Source of the DNA: Acidovorax sp. FHTAMBA
Lineage (GTDB): Bacteria > Pseudomonadota > Gammaproteobacteria > Burkholderiales > Burkholderiaceae_C
Direction: 5' to 3'
NCBI RefSeq assembly: GCF_038958875.1
Contig: NZ_CP152407.1
Coordinates: 875,501-939,500 of the forward strand
Length of the DNA stretch: 64,000 bases
Made by a program: the position numbers and the translations under genes. Of the stretch, positions 1-8,487 are shown piece by piece. The first letter of the stretch is position 1, and every line of letters starts with the position of its first letter. Below the pieces are notes generated by a model. That model searched no databases and was not told the DNA's origin. It worked only from the letters and a program-made list of their open reading frames with translations.

Positions 1-337
1 CCAGCTCCACGTTGTGGCTGGCGCGCAGCAGGCGGAACTGCTCGGCATAGTAGTTGGCAAACAGGTCGGGCCGCGTGAGCGTGGTCTCGTAGCGGCCAGG
101 GCCCTCGACGAAGCCATAAGCCAGTTTGGTGTCGGCACGCGCCACCGTGGTGGTGTGCACCCGGACAAAGGGGTAGAACGCACGCACAGGCGATCCGGGC
201 GTCTCACCGCCCACAAAGTGGTGCATGGCTTCGCGCAGGTGGCCTATCTGTTGCTGGTAAATGCGCTGCACCTGCGCCAGAGCGTCGGCCGGATCGGTGT
301 GGCGGGTGGGGGCGATGAAGTCGGGGATGAGGGGCAT
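1..337 (-). CDS. amn: AMP nucleosidase, N-terminal part (runs off the left edge)
   Basis: The reading frame starts at the ATG complementary to 335-337 and stays open to the window edge, giving the first 112 residues. The N-terminal region resembles bacterial AMP nucleosidase: a helical start with DALAQVQRIYQQQIGHLREA, then a segment with VHTTTVARADTKLAYGFVEG, and then the family motif YETTLTRPDLFANYYAEQ. In E. coli the enzyme hydrolyses AMP to adenine and ribose 5-phosphate in the cytoplasm; this N-terminal domain is structural or regulatory and the catalytic nucleoside phosphorylase fold lies downstream, outside the window. The start is 25 bases from the stop of the neighbouring GGDEF-EAL gene, which is transcribed in the same direction. 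The family call rests on remembered similarity to E. coli Amn. Confidence 0.8.
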   Translation of the reverse strand, partial: MPLIPDFIAPTRHTDPADALAQVQRIYQQQIGHLREAMHHFVGGETPGSPVRAFYPFVRVHTTTVARADTKLAYGFVEGPGRYETTLTRPDLFANYYAEQFRLLRASHNVEL

Positions 338-362
338 GGCGCTATTGTCCACAAGCCTGTGG

Positions 363-2426
363 TTATTTCCGCAGCCAGTCGCTCGCCCTGCTTGCATCCA
401 TCGGTTCCGACACCACAAACCCCTGAATCAAATCGCACCCCAGCCCCGTCAAAAGCCCCACCTGCTCCGCCGTCTCTACCCCCTCTGCCACGGTCTTCAA
501 CAGCAGGCTGCGCGCCATCTGGATGATGGCCGTGACGATGGCAACGTCGTCTGCGTTGCCCGGGGTATCTGCCACAAAAGACCGGTCGATCTTGAGCTTG
601 TCGATGGGGTAGCGCTTGAGGTACGCCAGTGATGAATAGCCTGTCCCAAAGTCATCAATCGAGATGCTCACGCCAAGCGCTTTCAGGGCATTGAGCGTGT
701 CCAGCACCTGACCGGTCTGGTGCATGAGCACGGACTCGGTCAACTCGATCTCCAGGTAGTGCGGCGCCAATCCGGTTTCGCGCAGCACGGTGGCGATCTC
801 TGCGGCCACGTCGCGTTGGCGGAACTCGATGGCGGACAGGTTGACAGCGACTGGCACCATGGCAAGGCCCTGGTCTTGCCATTGCTTGAGTTGACGGCAG
901 GCTTCGCGCATGACCCAGCGGCCGATGGGCGTGATGAGGCCGCGCGATTCCGAGAAGGTGATGAACTCGTCGGGCCCAACCAGGCCGCGCTCGGGGTGGC
1001 GCCAGCGCACCAGGGCTTCCAGGCCCTGCAGCGCGCCGTCGGACAGGCGTACCTGGGGCTGGTAGTGCAGCTCGAACGCGTCGGTCGCAATGGCTTCGCG
1101 CAGCAGGCGTTCGTGGCGCAGCACGTCCAGGGCGCTGGCATCCATGCTGGGGTCGTAAAACTGGCGGTTTCCGCGCCCACTCTCCTTGGCGTGGTGCATG
1201 GCGGCGTCGGCGCAGCGCAGCAGCTGGTCAGCACTGTGGCCGTGTTCCGGGTACAGCGCGATGCCGATGGAGGGCGAGATGGTGAGCGGAAGCTTGTCGA
1301 TGGTGAATACGCCATGCATGGCGGCCAGCAACTTATCGGCCACCACCGCCGCATCTTCTGGGCTGGCCACGTCGGTGAGCACGACCACGAACTCGTCGCC
1401 CCCCAGGCGCGCCACCACATCGGCGTCGCGCACGCCCTGGCGCAGGCGCTCCGCCACGTTGCACAGCAGCTGGTCGCCGGCATGGTGGCCCAGCGAGTCG
1501 TTGACGGTCTTGAAGTGGTCAAGGTTCAGGAACAGCGCAGCGCACCGCCCGTGCCGTCTGCGGGCCAGCGAGAGAACCTGCGAGAGCTGCTCCATCAGGA
1601 AGTGCCGGTTGGGCAACTGCGTGAGGCTGTCGTGCAGGGCGATGAAGGCTTCGCGCTCCTGGGCCTGCTTGCGGGCGGTGATGTCGCGCACCACCACGAT
1701 GCGGTAGTCTGCGTGGTGCAGGGGCATGGTCTTGCCCACCACCTCCACGGGAATGGCGTGACCATCCTTGTGGCGAATCGTCACTTCGTAAGGATCTTCT
1801 CGGCCGGACCGGGTGTAGTCCAGGGCCACGGCGCGCCACTCGGGGCTGATGAAGTTGAAGATGGACAGGCCCACCACTTCCGTCAGTGCATAGCCGGTGA
1901 GGCGCGTGAGGGCTTCGTTGCCGTCGGTGATGATGCCGTCGCGGTGGAACACGATCGCCTCGTCGGTGGCCTCGGTGAACTTGCGCATGCGCTCTTCGCT
2001 CTGGCGCACCGTGCGTTCGGCACGCCAGCGCTCGGTAATGTCTGTGATCAGCACAAATGAGCCCAGCTGCTGCGAGTCGGCATCAAAGTGCGGGATCAGG
2101 TTGACCTCGATCATGCGGGCCTCGCCATTGGGCAGGGTCTGCTCGCGCGCGTATTTCACGTGCTCGCGCCGGCTGCTGCGCTCCACATGGGGCTGGATGG
2201 CCTCCCAGGCCTTGTCGCCAATAGCCTCTTGCACCGTCAGGCCGATGATGGACTCAGTGGTATGGCCGTTGTAGGCGGCGTAGCCCTGATTGGCGAACTG
2301 GCAGCGCAGGCCTGGCAGATCGTAGTAGGCCATCAACGCAGGCACAGAATCCGCAATCAGCCGCAACAAGGCGTCGCTGGAGCCTCGCGGGCCGGGGGCG
2401 GGTACGGCGTTCGGAAGTTCTTGCAT
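363..2426 (-). CDS. PAS-PAS-GGDEF-EAL cyclic-di-GMP signalling protein
   Basis: The protein has 687 residues when started at the ATG at 2426 (MQELPNAV). A longer in-frame start at 2753 would overlap the divergent gene and adds sequence of no recognisable kind. Domains in order: two PAS domains (about 20-130 and 150-260), a GGDEF domain (about 275-425) with intact GGDEF and an RDAD inhibitory (I) site five residues before it, and an EAL domain (about 435-680) with LEALVRW, DDFGTGYSSL, LKIDRSF and EGVET. Both the diguanylate cyclase and the phosphodiesterase catalytic residues therefore look intact. No membrane segment or signal peptide is seen, so the protein is probably a cytoplasmic sensor whose PAS domains set the balance between c-di-GMP synthesis and hydrolysis. 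Confidence 0.93.
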   Translation of the reverse strand: MQELPNAVPAPGPRGSSDALLRLIADSVPALMAYYDLPGLRCQFANQGYAAYNGHTTESIIGLTVQEAIGDKAWEAIQPHVERSSRREHVKYAREQTLPNGEARMIEVNLIPHFDADSQQLGSFVLITDITERWRAERTVRQSEERMRKFTEATDEAIVFHRDGIITDGNEALTRLTGYALTEVVGLSIFNFISPEWRAVALDYTRSGREDPYEVTIRHKDGHAIPVEVVGKTMPLHHADYRIVVVRDITARKQAQEREAFIALHDSLTQLPNRHFLMEQLSQVLSLARRRHGRCAALFLNLDHFKTVNDSLGHHAGDQLLCNVAERLRQGVRDADVVARLGGDEFVVVLTDVASPEDAAVVADKLLAAMHGVFTIDKLPLTISPSIGIALYPEHGHSADQLLRCADAAMHHAKESGRGNRQFYDPSMDASALDVLRHERLLREAIATDAFELHYQPQVRLSDGALQGLEALVRWRHPERGLVGPDEFITFSESRGLITPIGRWVMREACRQLKQWQDQGLAMVPVAVNLSAIEFRQRDVAAEIATVLRETGLAPHYLEIELTESVLMHQTGQVLDTLNALKALGVSISIDDFGTGYSSLAYLKRYPIDKLKIDRSFVADTPGNADDVAIVTAIIQMARSLLLKTVAEGVETAEQVGLLTGLGCDLIQGFVVSEPMDASRASDWLRK

Positions 2427-2571
2427 GGAAGGTAACAGAGAGTTTTCGTTATATCCGATCGACCTGACACCAAACTTGGGGCCAATACCTAACCGGCTGC
2501 ACAACAGCGCGCCGCCCGTGCGCGCTGCTCTGTCAACATGCAGCACCAGATCAACACAGAGCAGGTGCGCA

Positions 2572-3846
2572 ATGGCGGGATTCGAAGGTTTTTCCACGGC
2601 AGCGGCCGTTCTGGCAAGCGCTACGGGGTGCGGTTTGCTGATGGGCATCGAACGGGAGCGCCGCAAGGGATCGGGGCCAGCTCGTTCGCTGGCAGGTGTC
2701 CGGTCCTTCACGCTGGCGTCCATCGGGGGCGCAGCGGCTGCGCTCACAGCCATTCCGGCGCTGGTAGTGGTGGGCGCTTTGCTGGTGGCCGCGCTGACGG
2801 TGGTGGCCTATGCCCGAGACCGCTCGGGCGACCCCGGAGTCACCACTGAAATTGCGTTGGTGCTGGCCTACCTCATTGGCGTGACCTGTGCGCGCGACCA
2901 GCTCCTTGCAGCAGCCCTGGCGGTGGTGGTGACCGGCCTGCTGGCGTTGCGCACCACCTTGCACCAGTTCTCCAGCCAGTGGCTGCAGCCGGGCGAAGTG
3001 CGCAGCGGCCTCATTCTGGCGGCATTGGCCTTGCTGGTGTATCCATTGGCGCCCAACGCGCCCCTGTGGCAGGGCGTGCTGAACCCGCAGGTGGTGGTGC
3101 GCCTGGTCATCGTGCTGCTGGCCATCCAGTCGCTCGCGCATGTGGCGAAGCGGCTCATGCAGGCGCGCCATGCGGTGGCGTTGTCAGCGCTGGCCTCGGG
3201 CTTTGTGTCCAGCACGGCAACCATCGGAAGCCTGGGCATGGAAGTGCGTGCGGGCCGGGCCATGCCGCGTGCACATGCCGGGGCCGCGGTGCTGTCGTGC
3301 GTTGCCACCATGGCACAGATCCTGGTGGTGGCGGCCACCGTACAGCCGCAGTGGCTGGGGCTGCTGTGCTTGCCGGCGCTGGCGGGCGGGTGCGTGGCGG
3401 GGGCCATAGGCTGGTGGGGCGTGCGGGGTGTGCGCCACCTGCCCGGCCAGGGTGCCGAAGCAGCATCGGCCCCCGCGCTGCCGCCCGACACGCCCATGTT
3501 CAAGCTGCGGGATGCGTTGGTCATCGCCGCCCTGCTGACGGGCATCCAGGCCGGTGTACAGCTGCTGACGGCGTGGCAAGGCGATGCCGGCATGCTTGTC
3601 GGCGCGCTGCTGGCGGCCCTGGCCGATGTGCATGCCGCGACCGCCGCCGTGCTGGTGCGCGGCGGGCCGGCGAGCGCTGCGGCACCCGCCATCGCGCAAG
3701 CCCTGATGGCCGCGCTGCTGGTGCATGCGGGCAGCAAATGTGTGGTGGCCCTGGCCAGCGGAGGCTGGCGCTACGCCCTGGCGGTGGTACCGGGCGTGCT
3801 GGCGCATACGCTGGCCTTTGTGGGGGTTCTGGCCCTGAAGTCATAG
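2572..3846 (+). CDS. MgtC/SapB-type membrane protein with DUF4010 domain
   Basis: The protein has 424 residues from the ATG at 2572 (MAGFEGFS). An upstream in-frame ATG at 2425 would overlap the start of the divergent gene and adds unlikely sequence. The N-terminal part has the MgtC-like signature CGLLMGIERERRKG followed by AGVRSFTL. The rest is a chain of hydrophobic helices (about ten to twelve) typical of DUF4010 proteins. It is an inner-membrane protein. Members of this group are often annotated as Mg2+ transporters, but MgtC itself is a virulence and growth factor rather than a proven transporter, so no substrate is assigned. The 145 bases between it and the divergent GGDEF-EAL gene should hold both promoters. 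Confidence 0.8.
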   Translation: MAGFEGFSTAAAVLASATGCGLLMGIERERRKGSGPARSLAGVRSFTLASIGGAAAALTAIPALVVVGALLVAALTVVAYARDRSGDPGVTTEIALVLAYLIGVTCARDQLLAAALAVVVTGLLALRTTLHQFSSQWLQPGEVRSGLILAALALLVYPLAPNAPLWQGVLNPQVVVRLVIVLLAIQSLAHVAKRLMQARHAVALSALASGFVSSTATIGSLGMEVRAGRAMPRAHAGAAVLSCVATMAQILVVAATVQPQWLGLLCLPALAGGCVAGAIGWWGVRGVRHLPGQGAEAASAPALPPDTPMFKLRDALVIAALLTGIQAGVQLLTAWQGDAGMLVGALLAALADVHAATAAVLVRGGPASAAAPAIAQALMAALLVHAGSKCVVALASGGWRYALAVVPGVLAHTLAFVGVLALKS

Positions 3847-3879
3847 CGGCCTGTAGGGGGCGGGCCGGATAATCGGCCC

Positions 3880-5298
<1,419 letters not shown>

Positions 5299-5319
5299 AA
5301 AGCGCCGGATGCGCTAGGC

Positions 5320-5357
5320 GGCCTCAATTCTGAAGTGCAACACCGAGAATTGAGGCC
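5320..5357 (+). promoter_or_regulatory. Hairpin over the transposase ribosome-binding site
   Basis: GGCCTCAATTCT at 5320-5331 and AGAATTGAGGCC at 5346-5357 form a perfect 12-bp inverted repeat with a 14-base loop. The likely Shine-Dalgarno sequence GAGG (5352-5355) of the transposase lies in the right arm. In a transcript entering from dbpA the whole hairpin would form and hide the site. A transcript starting inside the element past the left arm would leave it free. IS10 and IS50 use this principle; here it is inferred from sequence. Confidence 0.6.
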
Positions 5358-5360
5358 AAG

Positions 5361-6389
5361 ATGTCAAATAAGAATTACCAGCAGTTGAGCCAGAGCGAAC
5401 GTCATGCGATAGCCCTTGGACTGCAGCAAAAGCAAAGCCTCAGCGCCATAGCCCGTGCCCTGGGGCGCTGCAAAAGCACCATCAGCCGAGAGTGCCAACG
5501 CAATGCGGGCGGCAAGGGCTACAACTCCAAGTTCGCCCAGCAACGCTGCGACAGGCGCAGATGCTTTGCCCGCCCCCAACCCAAGCTTGGCCGTGATGGA
5601 CCTTTGTTCAAAATCGTTCGCGACTACTTGCGCCAGCGCTGGTCGCCCCAGCAAATCGCAGGGCAGTTGAAGAAACTGCACCCTGACAACAAGCGCAAAC
5701 AAGTGTCACACGAGAGCATCTACACCTGCATCTATGCCCAGCCTCGGGGAGAGCTCAAAAAGGAGTTGGTGTCCTGTCTGCGCATGGCCCGCGCCAAGCG
5801 CTGGCCCCGCTCCAAAGGCGAGGACCGGCGTGGACAAATCACCGATCTGCTGAGCATCCATGTGCGCCCGCCTGAGATTGAAGATCGCCAGTTGCCCGGG
5901 CACTGGGAGGGAGACCTCATCAAGGGTAAAGGCAATGCGAGTGCCATTGGCACGCTGGTCGAGCGCACCACACGCCTTGTGGTACTGGTCAAGCTGCCGC
6001 ACCCCAACCCGGCTACCGCAGCGCATGTCCTGCAGGCCTTCAGTGACAAGCTCAACTCCATTGCCCAGCCCATGCGTCAGAGCCTGACGTACGACAGGGG
6101 CCGGGAGATGGCAGAGCACCAGCAGCTCACGCGCAACACCGGTATGAAGGTGTACTTCTGCGATCCCTACAGCCCCTGGCAGAGAGGCTCCAACGAGAAC
6201 ACCAATGGATTGTTGCGTCAGTACTTCCCCAAAGGCACGGATCTCAGTGGCTACACCCAGGAGCAGCTTGATGCGGTGGCCGATGAACTCAATGGCCGCC
6301 CCAGGATGACTTTGGGCTGGAGCAAGCCTATTGAGGTGTATGCCGAGCATTTGGCTCGCTTGGCACAACAGCCCGATTCAGTCCATTAA
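5361..6389 (+). CDS. IS30-family transposase
   Basis: The protein has 342 residues. The N-terminal helix-turn-helix (QLSQSERHAIALGLQQKQSL, then IARALGRCKSTISREC) matches the terminal-repeat-binding domain of IS30 transposases. The DDE catalytic core follows: the first aspartate is in HWEGDLIKG, the second in TYDRGREM, and the glutamate in WQRGSNENTNGLLRQY. It catalyses transposition of the surrounding element. The start ATG lies four bases after an inverted repeat (5320-5331 with 5346-5357) that contains the likely ribosome-binding sequence GAGG, so translation may be held down when transcription enters from outside. The frame is complete, with no frameshift. Confidence 0.95.
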   Translation: MSNKNYQQLSQSERHAIALGLQQKQSLSAIARALGRCKSTISRECQRNAGGKGYNSKFAQQRCDRRRCFARPQPKLGRDGPLFKIVRDYLRQRWSPQQIAGQLKKLHPDNKRKQVSHESIYTCIYAQPRGELKKELVSCLRMARAKRWPRSKGEDRRGQITDLLSIHVRPPEIEDRQLPGHWEGDLIKGKGNASAIGTLVERTTRLVVLVKLPHPNPATAAHVLQAFSDKLNSIAQPMRQSLTYDRGREMAEHQQLTRNTGMKVYFCDPYSPWQRGSNENTNGLLRQYFPKGTDLSGYTQEQLDAVADELNGRPRMTLGWSKPIEVYAEHLARLAQQPDSVH

Positions 6390-6437
6390 CTTTTAATGTT
6401 GCACTTGGACTTGAAACCGCCCTAGTCAATCATGCGC

Positions 6438-6458
6438 CAAAAGCTATCAATTTGATAG
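6438..6458. repeat. Possible fragment of the dispersed palindromic element
   Basis: CTATCAA at 6444-6450 and TTGATAG at 6452-6458 are perfect inverted 7-mers around one base, preceded by CCAAAAG. This resembles the outer end of the dispersed element found elsewhere in the window, but the GCTGCTAGCGCTT core is absent. It could equally be a small terminator-like palindrome after the ankyrin gene, which ends at 6485 on the minus strand. Confidence 0.3.
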
Positions 6459-6484
6459 TGGGTGCGCGTCCTGCACTGGCGGCA

Positions 6485-7177
6485 TCAGCGCCGTGCTGCG
6501 GCAGCCTCCAGCATCCGCACCATCTCTCCAAAGCCCCGCTGGCGCGCCAGCTGCTGGGGCGTGTTGCCCTGCCGGTCGGTCAGTGCCTGGCTGGCCCCCG
6601 CCTGTAGCAAGGCTTGCAGTGTGGCCTGGTGGCGCGGACCGCCGTTGCCCAGCACGATGGACTCGATGAGCGCCGTCCAGTGCAGGTTGTTCACATGGTC
6701 CAGCGGCGCCCCGGCGGCGATCAACTGACGCACCACCCCGTCGTGCCCCAGGTGGGCGGCAGCGATCAGTGCTGTGCCGTCGTAGCGGCTGGTCACCTGT
6801 TTGGCGCTGGCGCCCAGCTGCAGCAGCACGCGCAGCGTGGCCTCGTCGTCGGCCACGGCGGCGATGGTCACGGCGTCGTAGCGGTCGTTCTCCAGCGCAT
6901 TCAGGTCGGCTCCAGCCTGGGCAAGGGCGCGGATGGCATCGGCCTGCCGGGCAAAGGTGGCCACATGCAGCGGCGTGCGGCCGTAGCCATCGCGGGCATT
7001 CACGTCGGCCCGCGCTGCGATCAGCTGGGTGAGCCTGGGCACATCGCCCCGCGCCGCAGCGGCATGCAGGCCCTGGTAGGCCGCTGTTTCTGCCGCCGTG
7101 GGTGGCACCTGGGCCTGGGCCGGGGTGGCACAGGCCAGTGCGGCGGCCAGGGCGAAAACAAGATTCCACGGCTTCAT
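6485..7177 (-). CDS. Secreted ankyrin-repeat protein
   Basis: The protein has 230 residues. It begins with a typical signal peptide (MKPWNLVFALAAALACATPA, probable cleavage after AQA near residue 23), so it should be exported to the periplasm. About five ankyrin repeats follow (roughly residues 35-220), with landmark segments ADVNARDGYGRTPLHVA, ADLNALENDRYDAVTIAA and NLHWTALIESI. Ankyrin repeats bind other proteins, and no enzymatic motif is seen. It lies 43 bases after the GlcG/HbpS-like gene in the same direction, so the two are probably co-transcribed. The partner is unknown. Confidence 0.85.
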   Translation of the reverse strand: MKPWNLVFALAAALACATPAQAQVPPTAAETAAYQGLHAAAARGDVPRLTQLIAARADVNARDGYGRTPLHVATFARQADAIRALAQAGADLNALENDRYDAVTIAAVADDEATLRVLLQLGASAKQVTSRYDGTALIAAAHLGHDGVVRQLIAAGAPLDHVNNLHWTALIESIVLGNGGPRHQATLQALLQAGASQALTDRQGNTPQQLARQRGFGEMVRMLEAAAARR

Positions 7178-7220
7178 GGGGGCCTCCGTTGAATGCTCAG
7201 TTGCCTGTGGTTGGGCTGGC

Positions 7221-7715
7221 TTACTTCAGCAAGTCCTGCACCTTGGCGATGCCCGCCACCGCGCACTGCTCGTCCAGGTGGCCGCCGGGTGCACCGCCCA
7301 CGCCCACAGCGCCGATCACCTCGTTGCCCACCTTCACCGGCACGCCACCGCCCAGCAGCAGGTAGCCGGGGATGTTCACCAGGTTGGCCGCAGCGGGGTT
7401 CTTCTGCGCGCCTTCCATCATGGCCAGCGTGGTGTTCTTGGCCGATGCCGAGGTGTAGGCCTTGAGGCGGCTGGCTTCCAGCGTGTGGGGGCCGGCGTTG
7501 TCGGCGCGCTGCACAGCGCGCACGGTGCCTGCGCGGTCCACCACGGTGGCCGTGACGGCGTGGCCGTTGGCGGTGCAGGTGGCCACGGTTTGCGCGGCGA
7601 TCTGCGTGGCCAGGTCCAGCGACATGTTCTTTTCGGTGCGCACGCCTTCGGCGCTGGCGGCGGTGGCGATCAGGGACAGGGTGAGGGCGGCGACGGTGGC
7701 GAGGCGGTTTTGCAT
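7221..7715 (-). CDS. GlcG/HbpS-family (DUF336) secreted protein
   Basis: The protein has 164 residues with an N-terminal signal peptide (about residues 1-22, ending ATAASA). The mature part has the DUF336 pattern: a helical stretch TCTANGHAVTATVVDRAG, then AVQRADNAGPHTLEASRLKA, and the glycine-rich turn IPGYLLLGGGVPVKVGNEV followed by GAVGVGGAPGGHLDEQCA. Family members include HbpS, which binds haem and senses redox stress in Streptomyces, and GlcG of unknown role. The signal peptide places this protein in the periplasm. It is the first gene after the two-component pair and leads into the ankyrin gene. A perfect palindrome lies about 105 bases upstream of its start. Confidence 0.85.
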   Translation of the reverse strand: MQNRLATVAALTLSLIATAASAEGVRTEKNMSLDLATQIAAQTVATCTANGHAVTATVVDRAGTVRAVQRADNAGPHTLEASRLKAYTSASAKNTTLAMMEGAQKNPAAANLVNIPGYLLLGGGVPVKVGNEVIGAVGVGGAPGGHLDEQCAVAGIAKVQDLLK

Positions 7716-7776
7716 GGTGTTCTCCGGTGTTTCTGGGTCGGTGCCACCCGTTGTGGCGCCGTGGGAGAACTGTAGA

Positions 7777-7799
7777 AATGGCCGCCGTTTTCGGCCATT
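7777..7799 (-). terminator. Possible hairpin terminator after the response regulator gene
   Basis: AATGGCCG (7777-7784) and CGGCCATT (7792-7799) form a perfect 8-bp stem with a seven-base loop, 56 bases past the response regulator stop codon on the minus strand. There is no long T-tract, so it may only slow transcription or protect a 3' end. Confidence 0.35.
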
Positions 7800-7820
7800 C
7801 GGGCGGCTACGCGCGGGCCT

Positions 7821-7834
7821 CCGTAGAACTACGG
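7821..7834. promoter_or_regulatory. Perfect 14-bp palindrome, possible response-regulator site
   Basis: CCGTAG-AA-CTACGG is a perfect inverted repeat between the response regulator stop (7855) and the DUF336 gene start (7715). LuxR-type output domains bind short palindromes of this size, so this is a candidate site for the adjacent regulator acting on the DUF336-ankyrin pair. A related half-site, CTACAG on the minus strand, lies nearer the gene. Confidence 0.4.
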
Positions 7835-7854
7835 AAAGCCCGCCAAAGGGCAGC

Positions 7855-8487
7855 TCACGCGGCCGCGTCCACCAGCGCCGCGTAGCGCCGGATCAGCTGC
7901 GCCAGCGACTCGGCCCCCAGCTTGGCAAACAGGTTGGCGCGGTGTGTTTCCACCGTGCGGGGCGAGAGTTCGAGAGCCCGGCCGATTTCCTTGTTGGTCA
8001 GACCCTCCACGATCAGTCCCAGCACCTCGCGCTCGCGGGCCGAGAGCTGCGCAAAACGCTCGCGCGCCTGCTGGTCTGCCTGGTGGCGTTCGCGCGAGCG
8101 CACATGCTGGCGCACGGCGTTTTGCAGGGCTTCGATCAGCACCTCGTCGTCCACCGGTTTTTCCAGAAACTCGGCCGCGCCAGTCTTGAAGGCGCGGCGG
8201 CACATCTCCACCGTGCCGTGGCCGGTGAGCAGGATCACGGGCTGGTCCACGCCCTGCGCCAGCAGTTGCTCCAGCACCGTGAGGCCGCTGATGCCCGGCA
8301 TGCGCACATCCAGCACGATGGCGCCGATGCTGGCGCGGTCAAACCCGGCCATGAAGGACTGCGGGTCGGCCCAGGTCTGCACGCGCAGGCCCACGGTGCT
8401 GATGAGCAGGGAGAGGCCCTCGCGCACGGCAGCATCGTCGTCCACCAGGTGGATCAGGGGCGAGAGGGAGGGGGCGCTATCGGTCAT
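7855..8487 (-). CDS. FixJ/NarL-type response regulator
   Basis: The protein has 210 residues. A receiver domain (about 10-125) has the acidic pair in LVDDDAAVREG, the phospho-acceptor D60 in IVLDVRMPG, the switch threonine in ILLTGHG and the lysine in EFLEKPVDD. A LuxR-type helix-turn-helix (about 145-200) has LSAREREVLGLIVEGLTNKE and SPRTVETHRANLFAKLG. It is a DNA-binding transcription regulator. Its start overlaps the end of the sensor kinase gene by 11 bases, so the pair is translationally coupled. The natural targets to test are the DUF336 and ankyrin genes just downstream. The signal is unknown. Confidence 0.93.
   Translation of the reverse strand: MTDSAPSLSPLIHLVDDDAAVREGLSLLISTVGLRVQTWADPQSFMAGFDRASIGAIVLDVRMPGISGLTVLEQLLAQGVDQPVILLTGHGTVEMCRRAFKTGAAEFLEKPVDDEVLIEALQNAVRQHVRSRERHQADQQARERFAQLSAREREVLGLIVEGLTNKEIGRALELSPRTVETHRANLFAKLGAESLAQLIRRYAALVDAAA

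Larger units (their letters stand above)
5317..6421 (+). mobile_element. IS30-family insertion sequence, apparently intact (1105 bp)
   Basis: The element is bounded by imperfect terminal inverted repeats: the left end begins GGCGGCCTCAATTCTGAAG and the right end, read on the opposite strand, begins GGCGGTTTCAAGTCCAAG; both then continue TGCAACA. The repeats are about 25-26 bp with one gap. The flanking trinucleotide CTA at 5314-5316 and 6422-6424 is a direct repeat, consistent with the short target duplication of IS30-type elements. One transposase gene fills the interior. The element lies between dbpA and the ankyrin gene and breaks no obvious coding region. Its complete open frame and intact ends suggest a recent insertion that could still be active. 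Confidence 0.9.

Noticed and set aside
720..2060. A 446-codon plus-strand frame
   Set aside because: It is the histidine-rich mirror of the GGDEF-EAL gene.
2427..2753. Long N-terminus of the GGDEF-EAL protein
   Set aside because: It would overlap the divergent MgtC-like gene and has arginine/alanine-rich sequence without any domain.
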